Assembly: GCF_017614965.1 (NCBI RefSeq)
Contig: NZ_WVUG01000006.1
Location: forward strand, 1-64,000
Source of the DNA: Streptomyces griseorubiginosus
Lineage (GTDB): Bacteria; Actinomycetota; Actinomycetes; Streptomycetales; Streptomycetaceae
Length of the DNA stretch: 64,000 nt
Direction: 5' to 3'
The translations under genes and the position numbers were made by a program. Below the pieces are notes generated by a model. That model was given only the letters and a program-made list of their open reading frames with translations. It had not been told where the DNA came from and searched no databases. Positions 17,500-26,049 of the stretch are shown here, piece after piece. Positions within the stretch are counted from its first letter, which is position 1; every line of letters begins with the position of its first letter.

Positions 17500-17985
17500 G
17501 TGAATGCCGCCACTCGGCGGGGCGGCGAGGCCGCCGCCCGCGCCGCGAACAGCCGACGCGTTCAGGAGTTCGGGCTGCTGATCAAGGCCGCCACGCTGCT
17601 GGAGCAGCGGATCGACACCGTCCTGCGGCGCGAGTGCGGGATCGGGCACACGATGTTCGAGGTACTGATCCGGCTCTGCCGGCAGCCGGACGAGCGGGTC
17701 TCGCAGCGCGAACTCGCCGACGACCTCACCCTGACCAGCAGTGGCATCACCCGGCTGATCGACCGCATGGAGGAAGCCGGCCTCGTGCGCCGCGTGCCGG
17801 CACCCGGAGACCGCAGAAGTGTCCTGGTCCAGCCGACCGAACACGGTCACGCCGTGTTCCTCCGGGCAGCGGCCGCTCACGCCGAGGTCGTCGAGCGGTA
17901 CTTCGTCGCGCCGGTGGCCGGTGAGGACTACAGGCGGCTCACCAACGCACTGGAAGTGATCAACAAGGCGCTGCGCGAGGGCTGA
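17500..17985 (+). CDS. MarR-family transcriptional regulator
   Basis: A 161-residue winged-helix regulator. The core includes VSQRELADDLTLTSSGITRLIDRMEEAGLV (recognition helix at SSGITRLIDRM) and the beta wing RVPAPGDRRSVLV, standard for MarR. The GTG at 17500 is preceded by GAGAGGA nine bases upstream; a GTG six codons earlier (17482) is possible but lacks a ribosome site. It probably represses the divergent decarboxylase and itself through the repeats at 17384-17418, released by a small ligand. Confidence 0.9.
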   Translation: MNAATRRGGEAAARAANSRRVQEFGLLIKAATLLEQRIDTVLRRECGIGHTMFEVLIRLCRQPDERVSQRELADDLTLTSSGITRLIDRMEEAGLVRRVPAPGDRRSVLVQPTEHGHAVFLRAAAAHAEVVERYFVAPVAGEDYRRLTNALEVINKALREG

Positions 17986-18450
17986 CGGAGCGGCGGCGCG
18001 CAGCCCTGCGTCAGGGCCCGAACGGGTCGAGTGGAGCGCCGGCGGCGCTTGCGGCGAGTGTCCGCGTCGGCCAAGGGCCGGTGCGCGGAAGCCGGCGTCG
18101 CCGGGGAACGCGGCACGCAGGTCCGCCGGGTCCCACGCGCCGGCGCCGGTGCGGTGGGCGTCCAGGCGCGGACCGGGCCCGGCGATCCCGGCCCGGCGCG
18201 GTTCGATGTGCAGCGCGCCCAGCCGGACGGTCCGAAGGCGTCGCGTCTGCGGACGCTGAGGGAGACGACGACCGCGGCCCGTCGGGACCTCTCGAAGCCG
18301 GAGATGCTCGGCGGCACCCAGGCCGTCTTCCCCCCGCGGCGCATCCGGGAACGGGCAGGGCTCGTGGGTGAGGGGCGTGGCTGTGTAAGTTCTCGTACGG
18401 GGTAGGTGACCCGGGCCGTCCCGGGTCCGTTGTGAGCGTGGAGGTGCGGT
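17986..18450. other. 465-bp intergenic region without a supported gene
   Basis: Frames are open on both strands, as usual at this GC, but the translations are Arg/Pro/Ala-rich without family motifs or credible starts. The last 60 bp are the leader of the cold-shock-domain gene and contain an inverted repeat. Confidence 0.4.
18408..18427 (+). repeat. leader hairpin before the cold-shock-domain gene
   Basis: GACCCGG-gccgtc-CCGGGTC, 7-bp perfect arms with a 6-base loop, ends 23 bases upstream of the start codon. Cold-shock messages often carry structured leaders; a regulatory role is inferred from position only. Confidence 0.3.
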
Positions 18451-18903
18451 GTGGTGACACGGGGTCGGGTCGTGCGGTTCGACGAGGTGCGGGGATACGG
18501 CTTCATCCGCCCCAGGGACGGGGGTGAGGACGTCTTCATGCACGCCAACGACCTCATCGACGAGAAGTACCTGTACCAGGCGGGCAGTGAGGTCGAGTTC
18601 TCCCTGGAGCAGGGCGAGAAGGGGCCGAAGGCCTCGGACATCCGTCTCGTCCGCCACGCCGGCCATGACCACCATGACCACCGGACCAACCGTGCGGCCC
18701 CGTCTTTCTCGGAGGTGCCGCTGCGGCACGGGGACGTCCAGGACATCGACGGCGAGGTCGAGTTGCTGTCGGTGGAGGACTTCCGCATCGATCTCACCGA
18801 GGCCCTCCTGGAACACGCGGGAAGCCTGACGGTCGCCCAGCTCAAGGAGGTCCGGGCCTGTGTCGTCGACCTGGTCCGCAAACGCGGCTGGATCGTGGAC
18901 TGA
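18451..18903 (+). CDS. cold-shock-domain nucleic-acid-binding protein
   Basis: A 150-residue protein. Residues 1-70 are a cold-shock domain (GRVVRFDEVRGYGFIRP carrying RNP1-like YGFI, then DVFMHANDL as RNP2). After a His-rich linker (HAGHDHHDHR) comes a helical C-terminal domain of about 75 residues not present in the classic 67-residue CspA proteins. It probably binds single-stranded RNA or DNA. The GTG at 18451 follows GAGGTG; a second GTG is the next codon. It is convergent with the membrane protein gene that ends at 18925. Confidence 0.85.
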   Translation: MVTRGRVVRFDEVRGYGFIRPRDGGEDVFMHANDLIDEKYLYQAGSEVEFSLEQGEKGPKASDIRLVRHAGHDHHDHRTNRAAPSFSEVPLRHGDVQDIDGEVELLSVEDFRIDLTEALLEHAGSLTVAQLKEVRACVVDLVRKRGWIVD

Positions 18904-18924
18904 CCCCGGAATCGAGCTGGCCGG

Positions 18925-20709
18925 TCAGTCTCTCGGGGAGACCGATTGCGGTGGGGACGGGATCGGGGCCGTGGTGATCGTCATGGGGGTGCCGGTGACC
19001 GCGATGAGGTAGGTGCGCGGACGCTGGTCGGCCGGCATCGGCAGAAAGCCTCCGGGGGGTTCCACGAGGTAGTCGGCGGACGCGTGGGGGGCCAGTTCGG
19101 CGGGGCCGGCGGCGATGGTCCACCAGTCGGAGGCGCCCTGCCCGACGCGATCGGCGAAGTGCGGGGTGAGGGTCGTACCCGTGGTGTTGACGGCGTGCAC
19201 GCGCACGGCCGTGACGCCGGCACTCGAGCGGTGCGCGGTGAAGTGCGGGGCGAGGCTCAGCCGCAGGGGCGGCGGGCTCGCGGCGGCGATCGCCACGCAC
19301 ACGAACGCCGGGGCGAGCAGACCGGCGGCAAGGAAGCCCTTGGCGCGGTGGCCGGTGACCCGGGGCAGCCGCGGCTGCCAGGCGGTGGCGAACGCGGCGG
19401 CCGGGACGGTGGCGACGGCCGCCAGCCACAGCGGCGTCATCAGCATGTAGTAGCCGTCCTGGGACCGCGTGGCCAGGTAGAACGCGCACCAGGGCAGCAC
19501 GGTCAGGGCGGGACCCAGCCGCCGTACGAACAACAGTGTGGCGGCCAGGAGAGCCAGCAGGAGCAGCAGGCTGCCGTAGGAGTAGTAGTCGAGGCGGCTG
19601 CTGCCCGCGGTGAAGTAGTAGGAGATGCCCATCACGCCCTGACCGTGCAGGATCGCCTTCTGGTCGAGCGGCAGGAGCGTGCCGTGCAGCCAGGAGGAGA
19701 ACTGCTGGACGGCGAAGTAGGCGTTGATGGCGGCCCAGCTCAGCGCGGCGGTGGCGGCGTAGCGGGCGGTGACCGCCAGACCGCGCCGGCGACCGAGCTC
19801 CCCGCGCCGGAGGGCGTACAGGCCGATCAGCAGGAACGGGAGCAGGAACCACGCCAGTTGCTGGGCGGCACAGGCGGCCCCCAGACAGGCCGCGCGCAGC
19901 ACGCCGCCCGGCCCCAGCCGGCCGCCCGCTCCGGTGGCCGGCCAGCGGACCACCACCGGGACGAGCAGGGCGAGCGCGGTGATCGCCGTGTAGCCGGAGT
20001 ACGCGTAGTGCGGCAGGAGGCCGAAGCCCAGGCACACGGCCGTGGCCGCGGACCGCCAGGGAACCGGCAGCAGGAACCAGAGCAGGACCGAGGAGGCGGC
20101 CAGCGCGCCCGTGGTGACCAGCGTGGCGGCCGCCGTCGAGTGGACGACGGCGTGCACCGGCGCGGCGAGCAGCGCGGTCAGCGGCGGATAGCCGTAGGTG
20201 TAGTCGGCGCCGCCCGACATGGTCTTGGTGACTCCGACGGACGGTGTGTCGAACAGCCAGGGCCAGGGCTGGCCGTAGACCGGGTGGCCCCGCAGGATCT
20301 CGCTCGCGGCCTGCGCGGTCAGCACCCCTTCGTCGGCGCCCGCGTGATCGAGGACGTAACCGCAGGCGACGAGCGTGAGGGCGGTCAGCAGGACCAGGAC
20401 GTCGACACGGACCAGCGCCTGCCGGCTCCGGACGAGCAGGCTGAGGACGCCGCACAGCAGGATCGAGGCGTAGCAGACGGAGATGACGCCCGCGACGGCC
20501 GGATGCGAGTCCATCGCGGTGGTCCACGCGTCGCGCGTGCCGATGAAGAGGCTGATCGTGGCCACCAGGGTCATGCCCCGGTGCAGTTGCCGCGGCGCGT
20601 CGGCCGGCAGGCCCGACTCCGGGACGGGCGGCGAGGGAGGAACGGCGGGACGGGTCAGCGGACGGCGACGGATTTCCATGCCCGGACCTGCCTCATGGGT
20701 GTCGGCCAT
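18925..20709 (-). CDS. polytopic membrane protein, GT-C-like glycosyltransferase candidate
   Basis: A 594-residue protein with roughly ten hydrophobic helices, an extracytoplasmic loop containing HAGADEGVLTAQAASEILRG and GADYTYGYPP, and a soluble C-terminal tail of about 120 residues. The layout (acidic residue in the first large loop, then many helices) matches GT-C lipid-linked sugar transferases of actinobacteria, but no specific family is assigned. The ATG at 20709 has GAGGAGGT seven bases upstream; the GTG at 20718 overlaps that site and is rejected. It is divergent from a second protein of similar design. Confidence 0.65.
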   Translation of the reverse strand: MADTHEAGPGMEIRRRPLTRPAVPPSPPVPESGLPADAPRQLHRGMTLVATISLFIGTRDAWTTAMDSHPAVAGVISVCYASILLCGVLSLLVRSRQALVRVDVLVLLTALTLVACGYVLDHAGADEGVLTAQAASEILRGHPVYGQPWPWLFDTPSVGVTKTMSGGADYTYGYPPLTALLAAPVHAVVHSTAAATLVTTGALAASSVLLWFLLPVPWRSAATAVCLGFGLLPHYAYSGYTAITALALLVPVVVRWPATGAGGRLGPGGVLRAACLGAACAAQQLAWFLLPFLLIGLYALRRGELGRRRGLAVTARYAATAALSWAAINAYFAVQQFSSWLHGTLLPLDQKAILHGQGVMGISYYFTAGSSRLDYYSYGSLLLLLALLAATLLFVRRLGPALTVLPWCAFYLATRSQDGYYMLMTPLWLAAVATVPAAAFATAWQPRLPRVTGHRAKGFLAAGLLAPAFVCVAIAAASPPPLRLSLAPHFTAHRSSAGVTAVRVHAVNTTGTTLTPHFADRVGQGASDWWTIAAGPAELAPHASADYLVEPPGGFLPMPADQRPRTYLIAVTGTPMTITTAPIPSPPQSVSPRD

Positions 20710-20780
20710 GGCGGCCACCTCCTCAGCCCTCTCCGCCGCCAGGACGCCCCCTTGAGTCCGGGCAGCGGAAACCCTCCCCT

Positions 20781-20793
20781 ACTACATCATGTA
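20781..20793. promoter_or_regulatory. 13-bp palindrome between divergent membrane genes
   Basis: CTACAT-c-ATGTAG, perfect 6-bp arms, in an A/T-rich patch of the 279-bp gap between the two GT-C-like genes. It could serve both promoters. Confidence 0.35.
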
Positions 20794-20988
20794 GAGGCGA
20801 TTTCCGCGGTCCGGGTTCCATCGGACGGGTGGCGGCGAGTCGACCCTCCACTTCCATCAGCCGGGCGGCGACTTTGACCTTCGACGAGCAACCCTCAACC
20901 CCCGGACCCCCTCTACACAGTTGAGGCCGCGCGGACCGCGTCCTCGGCCGTCCCGGCGCCGAAAGCGCACGGAGGGAAAGGACAGGGT

Positions 20989-22305
20989 GTGCGGAACCGG
21001 GAGACGGTGGGGACCGTGCCCGTGCTCGACGACGGGGAACGGACCGGCCGGCTCAGATGGCCCCTGGTGCGGTGGCACAACCTGCTGCTGACCCTGTGGA
21101 CGGCGGTCTGGTTCGTCGTCGCCGAACGCCACGAGGCCGTGTCCTGGCACTATCTGCGCACCGGCCAGCAGCTCCTGTTCAACCAGATTCCCGGCGGCGG
21201 CCTGGCCCTCTACGCCAACCACCCCGAGCTGCAGATCGGCCCGGTCAGCTTCCTCGCCGCCGGACTGTTCGCGCCGTTCCCGCCCGAGCTCGGCGAGAAG
21301 CTCGCCGACCTGTTCATGTCGGTGCTGGGCCTGTACATGCTGGTCCTGGTCGGCAGGACCGCCGCGGACCACTACCGGGGCACGGGGATCAACCACCGCC
21401 GGCTCCAGCAGCGGGTCCTGGTCGCGGGGGCGGCCTTCATCCCCATGTGGGTGGAGGTCGCGGTGCGGTTCGCCCACCTCGACGACGTCCTGGCGCTGTT
21501 CTTCACCACCCTCGCCGTGCGCGCCCTGGTGCGCGGCAGAGCCACCGCGGTCGGTGTCTTCCTCGCGCTCGCGGTCGGCTGCAAACCCTGGGCGGTCGGC
21601 TTCCTGCCGCTGCTGCCGGCACTCCCGCGGGCCACGTGGGCGCGGGCCGCCGCCTGGCTGTTCGGCCTGGTGGCGGTGGCCTGGCTGCCCTTCTACCTCA
21701 CCCACACCGAGACCCTGGCCGCGGCCCGCTTCACCATCCCCAACCAGCCCGCGTCCGCGCTGCGCTGGTTCGGCGTGCACGATCCCGTCACCCCCTCGTG
21801 GGACCGGCCCGCCCAGATGGCGCTCGGTGTGGCGCTGGGCGCCCTCGCCGTGCGCCGGGGCCGCTGGCCGGCGGTCGTGCTGCTCTCCGCGGACGCCCGT
21901 ATCGCCCTCGACCCGAGCGTGTACACGTACTACAACGCCTCGGTCCTGCTGGGCACCCTGATCTGGGACTCCATCGGCCAGCGGCGCCTGGTCCCCTGGG
22001 TCAGCTGGATCGCCCTGATCTCCCTCTACGGCAGCGCCCTGCTGGTCCCCTCCGCCTCCGCCCAGGGGCTGATCCGCCTGGCCTTCGCCGTGGGTTCGGC
22101 GGCCTACGTCCTGTGCTGGCCGCAGCGCACCCCACGCGGCAGACGCGGCGGCGGACGCCCACCGGCCCCGCCGTCACCCGAGCGGGGCGCCGCGGGCGGA
22201 CCACCTCTGCGTACGGCGCCCCCACCCGCGCGCCGCTACCGCGCCGAGCCCGGCCGCACCCGCTCAGGACGCCCGGGACGCCGGCTGCCCCGCTGCTCGA
22301 CGTGA
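20989..22305 (+). CDS. polytopic membrane protein, GT-C-like (DUF2029-type) candidate
   Basis: A 438-residue protein with about ten hydrophobic helices. The first periplasmic loop has HYLRTGQQLLF and ALYANHPELQIGPVSF, and a later loop RFAHLDDVLALFF; acidic residues in these places are typical of GT-C mannosyl- or arabinosyltransferases using polyprenyl-phosphate sugars. The last 70 residues are disordered, Pro/Arg-rich and cytoplasmic. The GTG at 20989 follows GGAGGGAAAGG. Its divergent partner is similar in design but not closely similar in sequence. Confidence 0.68.
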   Translation: MRNRETVGTVPVLDDGERTGRLRWPLVRWHNLLLTLWTAVWFVVAERHEAVSWHYLRTGQQLLFNQIPGGGLALYANHPELQIGPVSFLAAGLFAPFPPELGEKLADLFMSVLGLYMLVLVGRTAADHYRGTGINHRRLQQRVLVAGAAFIPMWVEVAVRFAHLDDVLALFFTTLAVRALVRGRATAVGVFLALAVGCKPWAVGFLPLLPALPRATWARAAAWLFGLVAVAWLPFYLTHTETLAAARFTIPNQPASALRWFGVHDPVTPSWDRPAQMALGVALGALAVRRGRWPAVVLLSADARIALDPSVYTYYNASVLLGTLIWDSIGQRRLVPWVSWIALISLYGSALLVPSASAQGLIRLAFAVGSAAYVLCWPQRTPRGRRGGGRPPAPPSPERGAAGGPPLRTAPPPARRYRAEPGRTRSGRPGRRLPRCST

Positions 22306-22397
22306 GAGGGGCGGGCCCGCAGGCAGCCCCGGAGCCTGGTCGCCCGCGCCGCCAAAACCAGGTGCGAGCGGGGCGCCGTCGTTGGCAGGCTGCGGCG

Positions 22398-23141
22398 GTG
22401 AACCGTGAACGCATGTCCATGATCGCCCACACCGGGCACCCCATAAAAGCCCCGCTCGACGACGACTCGGTACGGCGGCTGCTGGACCGCGGGCTGCCCA
22501 GGGGCGACGAGCGGGTGCTCGACCTCGGGTGCGGCAGCGCGGAGTGGCTGCTGCGGGCCCTGGCCACACGGCCGGACCTCCGTGCCGAGGGCGTCGACAT
22601 CTCCGGCGACGACCTGGCGCGGGCGCGGCGGGCCGCGGACGGACTCGGCGTCGGCGACCGGCTCGTCCTGCACCACCGGAAGGCCGAGGAGTTCGTCTCG
22701 CCCGAACCGTTCGACGTGGTGCTCAGCTTCGGCGCCACCCACGCCTTCGGCGGCCTCATCCCCACGCTCGCCGCCGCCCGCCGACATCTGGCCCCCGGCG
22801 GCCGGGTCCTGATCGGAGAGGGGATCTGGGAGCGGCCTCCGTCCCCGGAGGCGGTCGGCATCCTCGGGGACCTCGGCGACCTCGCGACCACCGTGGACCG
22901 TGTCGTGGCCGACGGCTGGACCCCCGTCGACGGGCACATCAGCACCCGTGCCGAACTGGACGCCTACGAATGGGCCTGCTGGGGCTCCCTGGCCGAGTGG
23001 GCCCTGGACCACCCGGACGACCCGGACGGCCCGGCGGTCCTGCGGACCGCCGGCACCCGCCGCTCGGAGTGGCTGCGCGGCTACCGGGACACCTTCGGCT
23101 TCGTCTCCCTGGTGTTGCGCCGCACACAACAGGGCTCCTGA
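22398..23141 (+). CDS. class I SAM-dependent methyltransferase
   Basis: A 247-residue enzyme. Motif I is VLDLGCGSAEWLL, the acidic end of beta-2 is GVDISGDDL, and motif IV is FDVVLSFGATHAFGG. The C-terminal region (YEWACWGSLAEWALDHP) probably shapes the substrate pocket. Target is unknown; small molecules are most likely. Start: GTG at 22398 is used, but the ATGs at 22413 and 22419 are also possible as no strong ribosome site distinguishes them. It follows the GT-C-like gene by about 90 bp, co-directionally. Confidence 0.85.
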   Translation: MNRERMSMIAHTGHPIKAPLDDDSVRRLLDRGLPRGDERVLDLGCGSAEWLLRALATRPDLRAEGVDISGDDLARARRAADGLGVGDRLVLHHRKAEEFVSPEPFDVVLSFGATHAFGGLIPTLAAARRHLAPGGRVLIGEGIWERPPSPEAVGILGDLGDLATTVDRVVADGWTPVDGHISTRAELDAYEWACWGSLAEWALDHPDDPDGPAVLRTAGTRRSEWLRGYRDTFGFVSLVLRRTQQGS

Positions 23142-23203
23142 GCCTGGCTCTTGGCCAGGGAACGCGCCACTGTGGACAGCAGCGACCACGTCGAGGAGGA
23201 CCC

Positions 23204-23575
23204 ATGAGATCGAGCAGTTGGCCGTGGTTCTGCGCCTGGCTCGCCGTAGGAGCCCTGGCCTCGCTCGGCCTTGTCGCCATCTTGAGTATCGGCGTCTACC
23301 TGCTGCCCCTCGCCCTGCTGGCGGCCGCCCTGCTGGCCACCCGGCGCGGTTCCGCGGCCGGGCTGCCGGGACTGGTCTCGGGGCTGGGGGTGCCGCTGCT
23401 GTACGTGGCCTTCCTCAACCGCGGCGGCCCGGGGAACGTGTGCACGACGACATCCACGAGCCAGTCGTGCGTGGACGAGTACAACCCCTGGGTGTGGCTG
23501 GCCGCAGGGGTGATCTTCCTGCTCGCGGGGATCGTGCTCGGCGCGGTACGGCAGCGCCGGGCGACGCTCCGCTGA
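23204..23575 (+). CDS. small membrane protein, function unknown
   Basis: A 123-residue protein with four hydrophobic segments and a short extracytoplasmic loop containing two cysteines (NVCTTTSTSQSCVDE) that could form a disulfide. The C-terminus is basic (RQRRATLR). The ATG at 23204 has GAGGAGGA upstream. No family function is known to me. It probably shares transcription with the methyltransferase, ending in the double hairpin that follows. Confidence 0.7.
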   Translation: MRSSSWPWFCAWLAVGALASLGLVAILSIGVYLLPLALLAAALLATRRGSAAGLPGLVSGLGVPLLYVAFLNRGGPGNVCTTTSTSQSCVDEYNPWVWLAAGVIFLLAGIVLGAVRQRRATLR

Positions 23576-23582
23576 GCGCGCC

Positions 23583-23621
23583 GGGGGTCCTTCGGGGCCC
23601 CCGAGGGGCCGGTCGGCCCCT
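23583..23621 (+). terminator. two back-to-back GC hairpins
   Basis: GGGGGTCC-ttcg-GGGCCCCC (23583-23602) is a stem closed by a stable UUCG tetraloop, immediately followed by AGGGGCC-ggtc-GGCCCCT (23604-23621). They start 8 bp after a stop codon. The rest of the gap to 23907 holds no supported gene. Confidence 0.65.
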
Positions 23622-23907
23622 GCCGCACGGAGGCCGTACCCCGGACAGTCGAAGGACGCGGGGAGTCGCTCCTGAGGTGCCGGAGCGCCAGGGCGCCCGC
23701 GAGGGGACCGCTTGTGCGGACAGGCGACGGACCCGTCGAGGCGCGGGAGGATCGACGACCGGGCATCCGTACGTCCGCTGCCATGCGGACGGCGGATGCG
23801 TCCCCGCCCTGCCCCGGGCCCTCGTCCTTGCGGCCGGTTTCGAGCCGGGGCGCGGCCGTGCGGACGGCCGGCGTCCGCGTGTCACGGGGCCGCCGCCGTG
23901 CGGTGGT

Positions 23908-24582
23908 TCACCGCATCCAGTAACGGAGGTTGCGGAAGCGGGCCTCCGCGCGGCCGGAGCCGTGGTTGTAGACGCCGTTCTTGAAATAGCGGGTGGCGGG
24001 ACCCCGGTCGGCGACGGTCAGCACGAGGGAGTCGTCGAAGTAGACCTTGACCGTGCCGGTCCCGCTGCTCGCCCGGTGGGCGATCTTCACGTTGAACCAG
24101 GTGTCGTACACGCCCGTCCTGAGCACCGTTCCGTCGTAGCGCCGTACCGTTCCGCCGTTCGTGTCATAGGCGTTGAGCATGATGTCGGTGGCGGGGGTGC
24201 CCGAGGGGTGGACGCTCCGCAGGATCTGCACGAAGGAGGCGCCGTCCGTGCCGGACGGGAGGTACACGTCCGCGTCCCACATGTGGTCGCCCGTGGTGTA
24301 GTCGACCTTCCAGCGCATCTCGGTGCGCGGGTCGGTCGAACTGCCCTTCTCGAAGGGCTCGTCGGTGGCGTACACCCACATCCGGTGCACCCCGCCGCTG
24401 TAGCTGTGCCGGTCGCCCAGGTCGAGGTTCCACGGCTTGTGCCAGCTGTAGTCGAACGACGCCTGTGTCCAGCCGTCGGTGGGACCGGCGGCCACGGCGG
24501 CACGCGCGACGGACGGCAGCGCGAGCGCGGCGCCCCCGGCGAGCAGGCCCGTGCCGGCCCGTAAGACGGATCTTCTGTTCAT
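23908..24582 (-). CDS. secreted polysaccharide-lyase-like protein (alginate-lyase-2 fold)
   Basis: A 224-residue protein with a Tat-like signal (NRRSVLRAG, hydrophobic core, about 1-30). The mature part has motifs of the jelly-roll lyases of the PL7/PL18/PL20 group: RTEMRW, then SFVQILRS, and YFKNGVYNH near the end. The canonical Q-I-H/V catalytic tripeptide reads Q-I-L here, so the catalytic His is not in its usual place and activity is uncertain. The fold assignment is good, the substrate (uronic-acid polymer) an inference. Its start codon overlaps the stop of the SGNH hydrolase gene by 4 bp, showing translational coupling. Confidence 0.68.
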   Translation of the reverse strand: MNRRSVLRAGTGLLAGGAALALPSVARAAVAAGPTDGWTQASFDYSWHKPWNLDLGDRHSYSGGVHRMWVYATDEPFEKGSSTDPRTEMRWKVDYTTGDHMWDADVYLPSGTDGASFVQILRSVHPSGTPATDIMLNAYDTNGGTVRRYDGTVLRTGVYDTWFNVKIAHRASSGTGTVKVYFDDSLVLTVADRGPATRYFKNGVYNHGSGRAEARFRNLRYWMR

Positions 24583-25823
24583 CGAGTGACCTTTCCGGTG
24601 AGGGAGTTGAGGTCGACGGCGTCGGCCATCGCCTGCAACCCGGCGTCGTTGAAGTGCAGATGGTCTCCGGAGTCGTAGGCCGGAAGGATCCGGTCGGGCG
24701 CGGCGGGATCGCGGACCACGGCGTCGAAGTCCACCACCGCGTCGAAGATCCCGCCGTGCCGGATCAGTTCGTCGACGGACTGCCGGACCGCCTCACGAGC
24801 CGCGGTCCAGCCGCCGTTGCCGCCGTACGGCGTGATGGTGGCGCCGACGACGCGGATGCCCCGGGCGTGGGCGCGCGCCACGATCTGGCGGTAGGCGGCC
24901 TCGAAGGCGGCCGGGTCCGTCTGGTTGGGCGTGCCCTTGATGTCGTTGATGCCCTCCATCAGGATCACGGCGCGCACACCGCTGCGGGAGAGTACATCGG
25001 CGTCCAGCCGGTCCAGGGCGCTGGGCCCGGTGCCCTCCAGCAGCACACGGTTGCCCGCGATGCCGGCGTTGAGCACGCCCAGCCGCCTGCGCGGGGGCAG
25101 TTGGCCCAGCCGGTCGGCGAGCCGGTCGGGCCAGCGGTGGTTGGCGCTCGCCGTCGAACCGGACCCGTCGGTGATCGAGTCGCCCAGCGCGACGACGCTG
25201 CCCACGGCCGGCGCGCCCAGCACGTCGACGCCGGTCAGGTAGTACCAGGAGCCGGTGGTCGCGGTGTAAGCGGCGCCGGCCGGGTCCGCCGTGTGGTCCC
25301 CGGCCGGGGCGATGAACGACGTCTGCAGGGCGGAGCGGTGATAGGTCGCCGGGCCCGAGTCCTCGGGCGTGTAGAGGCTGACCAGCAGGTTGGCGTCCGC
25401 GGGCACCCGCAGCGGTACCGGATCGCTCACCGCGTCGCTGCCCGCCGGTATCCCGACGGAGGCGGCGCCGTGGAAGGTGACCGTGCGGACCGAACCCGCC
25501 ACGGCCTCGGGGCTCTTGGGGGCACCGGGCTCCTGCACGGCGACCGTCACGGCTCCCAGGTCGAGCGGCGCGGTGCCGAGTCGGTTGGACACGCGGACGC
25601 GGGCCGCGCGGCCCCCGACGCTGGTGTGGATCACGTTGCGCACCGTCTTGCCGGGCAGTTCGGCGACGGTGCCGGCCGCGGCCGCCTCCCAGGTGCCCGT
25701 CCAGGCGGGCCTGTCGGACCGGTGCGTGCCCGGGGCGGCCGCGCTCGCCGAGAGCGGCACAAGGGCAAGGGGCAGTGCCGCGGTGAGAGCCGCGAGCGAG
25801 TACCGGATCGTGAACGTGCGCAT
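24579..25823 (-). CDS. secreted SGNH/GDSL hydrolase (esterase)
   Basis: A 414-residue protein with a Sec signal peptide (1-29). A beta-sandwich region (about 35-190) precedes the SGNH domain. Block I is ALGDSITDGSGS with the nucleophilic Ser, block II is the Gly in LNAGIAGN, block III the Asn in MEGINDIKG, and block V is SGDHLHFND with the Asp-His pair. Such enzymes deacetylate or de-esterify polysaccharides. The ATG at 25823 has GGAAGGA upstream. The next gene overlaps by 4 bp, and the divergent GH97 gene shares the control region, so all are likely one polysaccharide-use regulon. Confidence 0.9.
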   Translation of the reverse strand: MRTFTIRYSLAALTAALPLALVPLSASAAAPGTHRSDRPAWTGTWEAAAAGTVAELPGKTVRNVIHTSVGGRAARVRVSNRLGTAPLDLGAVTVAVQEPGAPKSPEAVAGSVRTVTFHGAASVGIPAGSDAVSDPVPLRVPADANLLVSLYTPEDSGPATYHRSALQTSFIAPAGDHTADPAGAAYTATTGSWYYLTGVDVLGAPAVGSVVALGDSITDGSGSTASANHRWPDRLADRLGQLPPRRRLGVLNAGIAGNRVLLEGTGPSALDRLDADVLSRSGVRAVILMEGINDIKGTPNQTDPAAFEAAYRQIVARAHARGIRVVGATITPYGGNGGWTAAREAVRQSVDELIRHGGIFDAVVDFDAVVRDPAAPDRILPAYDSGDHLHFNDAGLQAMADAVDLNSLTGKVTR

Positions 25824-25866
25824 ACCGTGCAGTCCTTCCGGTCGGAGTCGGACGCAGGCAATCGCA

Positions 25867-25875
25867 ATACATCGG
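25867..25875. promoter_or_regulatory. half-site of the ATACATCGG operator
   Basis: ATACATCGG matches nine of nine positions of the left half of the full palindrome found at 26007-26021 (read on the minus strand). It is 44 bp upstream of the SGNH gene start, so one regulator may touch both divergent promoters. Confidence 0.4.
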
Positions 25876-25972
25876 AGGAGTCAAGATATTGGACAGCGGT
25901 TGTGGATGTGATCGACGGGTGAATCCGCTTGTAATCAGGCGCTATTGGACAACTCACCCCCTGGGAAGGCCG

Positions 25973-26002
25973 TTGACAGGTGAAATGCGGTCCGCCTAGG
26001 TT
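25973..26002 (+). promoter_or_regulatory. sigma70-type promoter of the GH97 operon
   Basis: TTGACA (25973-25978), 18-bp spacer, TAGGTT (25997-26002). The -35 box is a perfect consensus and the -10 is a common Streptomyces variant. The predicted start near 26009 lies inside the operator palindrome. Confidence 0.7.
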
Positions 26003-26006
26003 CGCT

Positions 26007-26021
26007 ATACACCCGATGTAT
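26007..26021. promoter_or_regulatory. ATACA-n5-TGTAT operator over the transcription start
   Basis: ATACA-cccga-TGTAT is an inverted repeat with 5-bp perfect arms placed on the predicted +1 of the GH97 gene, the usual position for repression. The form fits GntR-family (FadR-type) sites; the regulator is not in this window's immediate neighbourhood. Confidence 0.55.
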
Positions 26022-26049
26022 CCATGAGCCGTCAGTCTGGAGGACGATG

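Noticed and set aside
18011-18460. Open frames on both strands in the 17986-18450 gap
   Set aside because: Translations are low-complexity Arg/Pro/Ala without family motifs, and third-position bias favours no single frame strongly.
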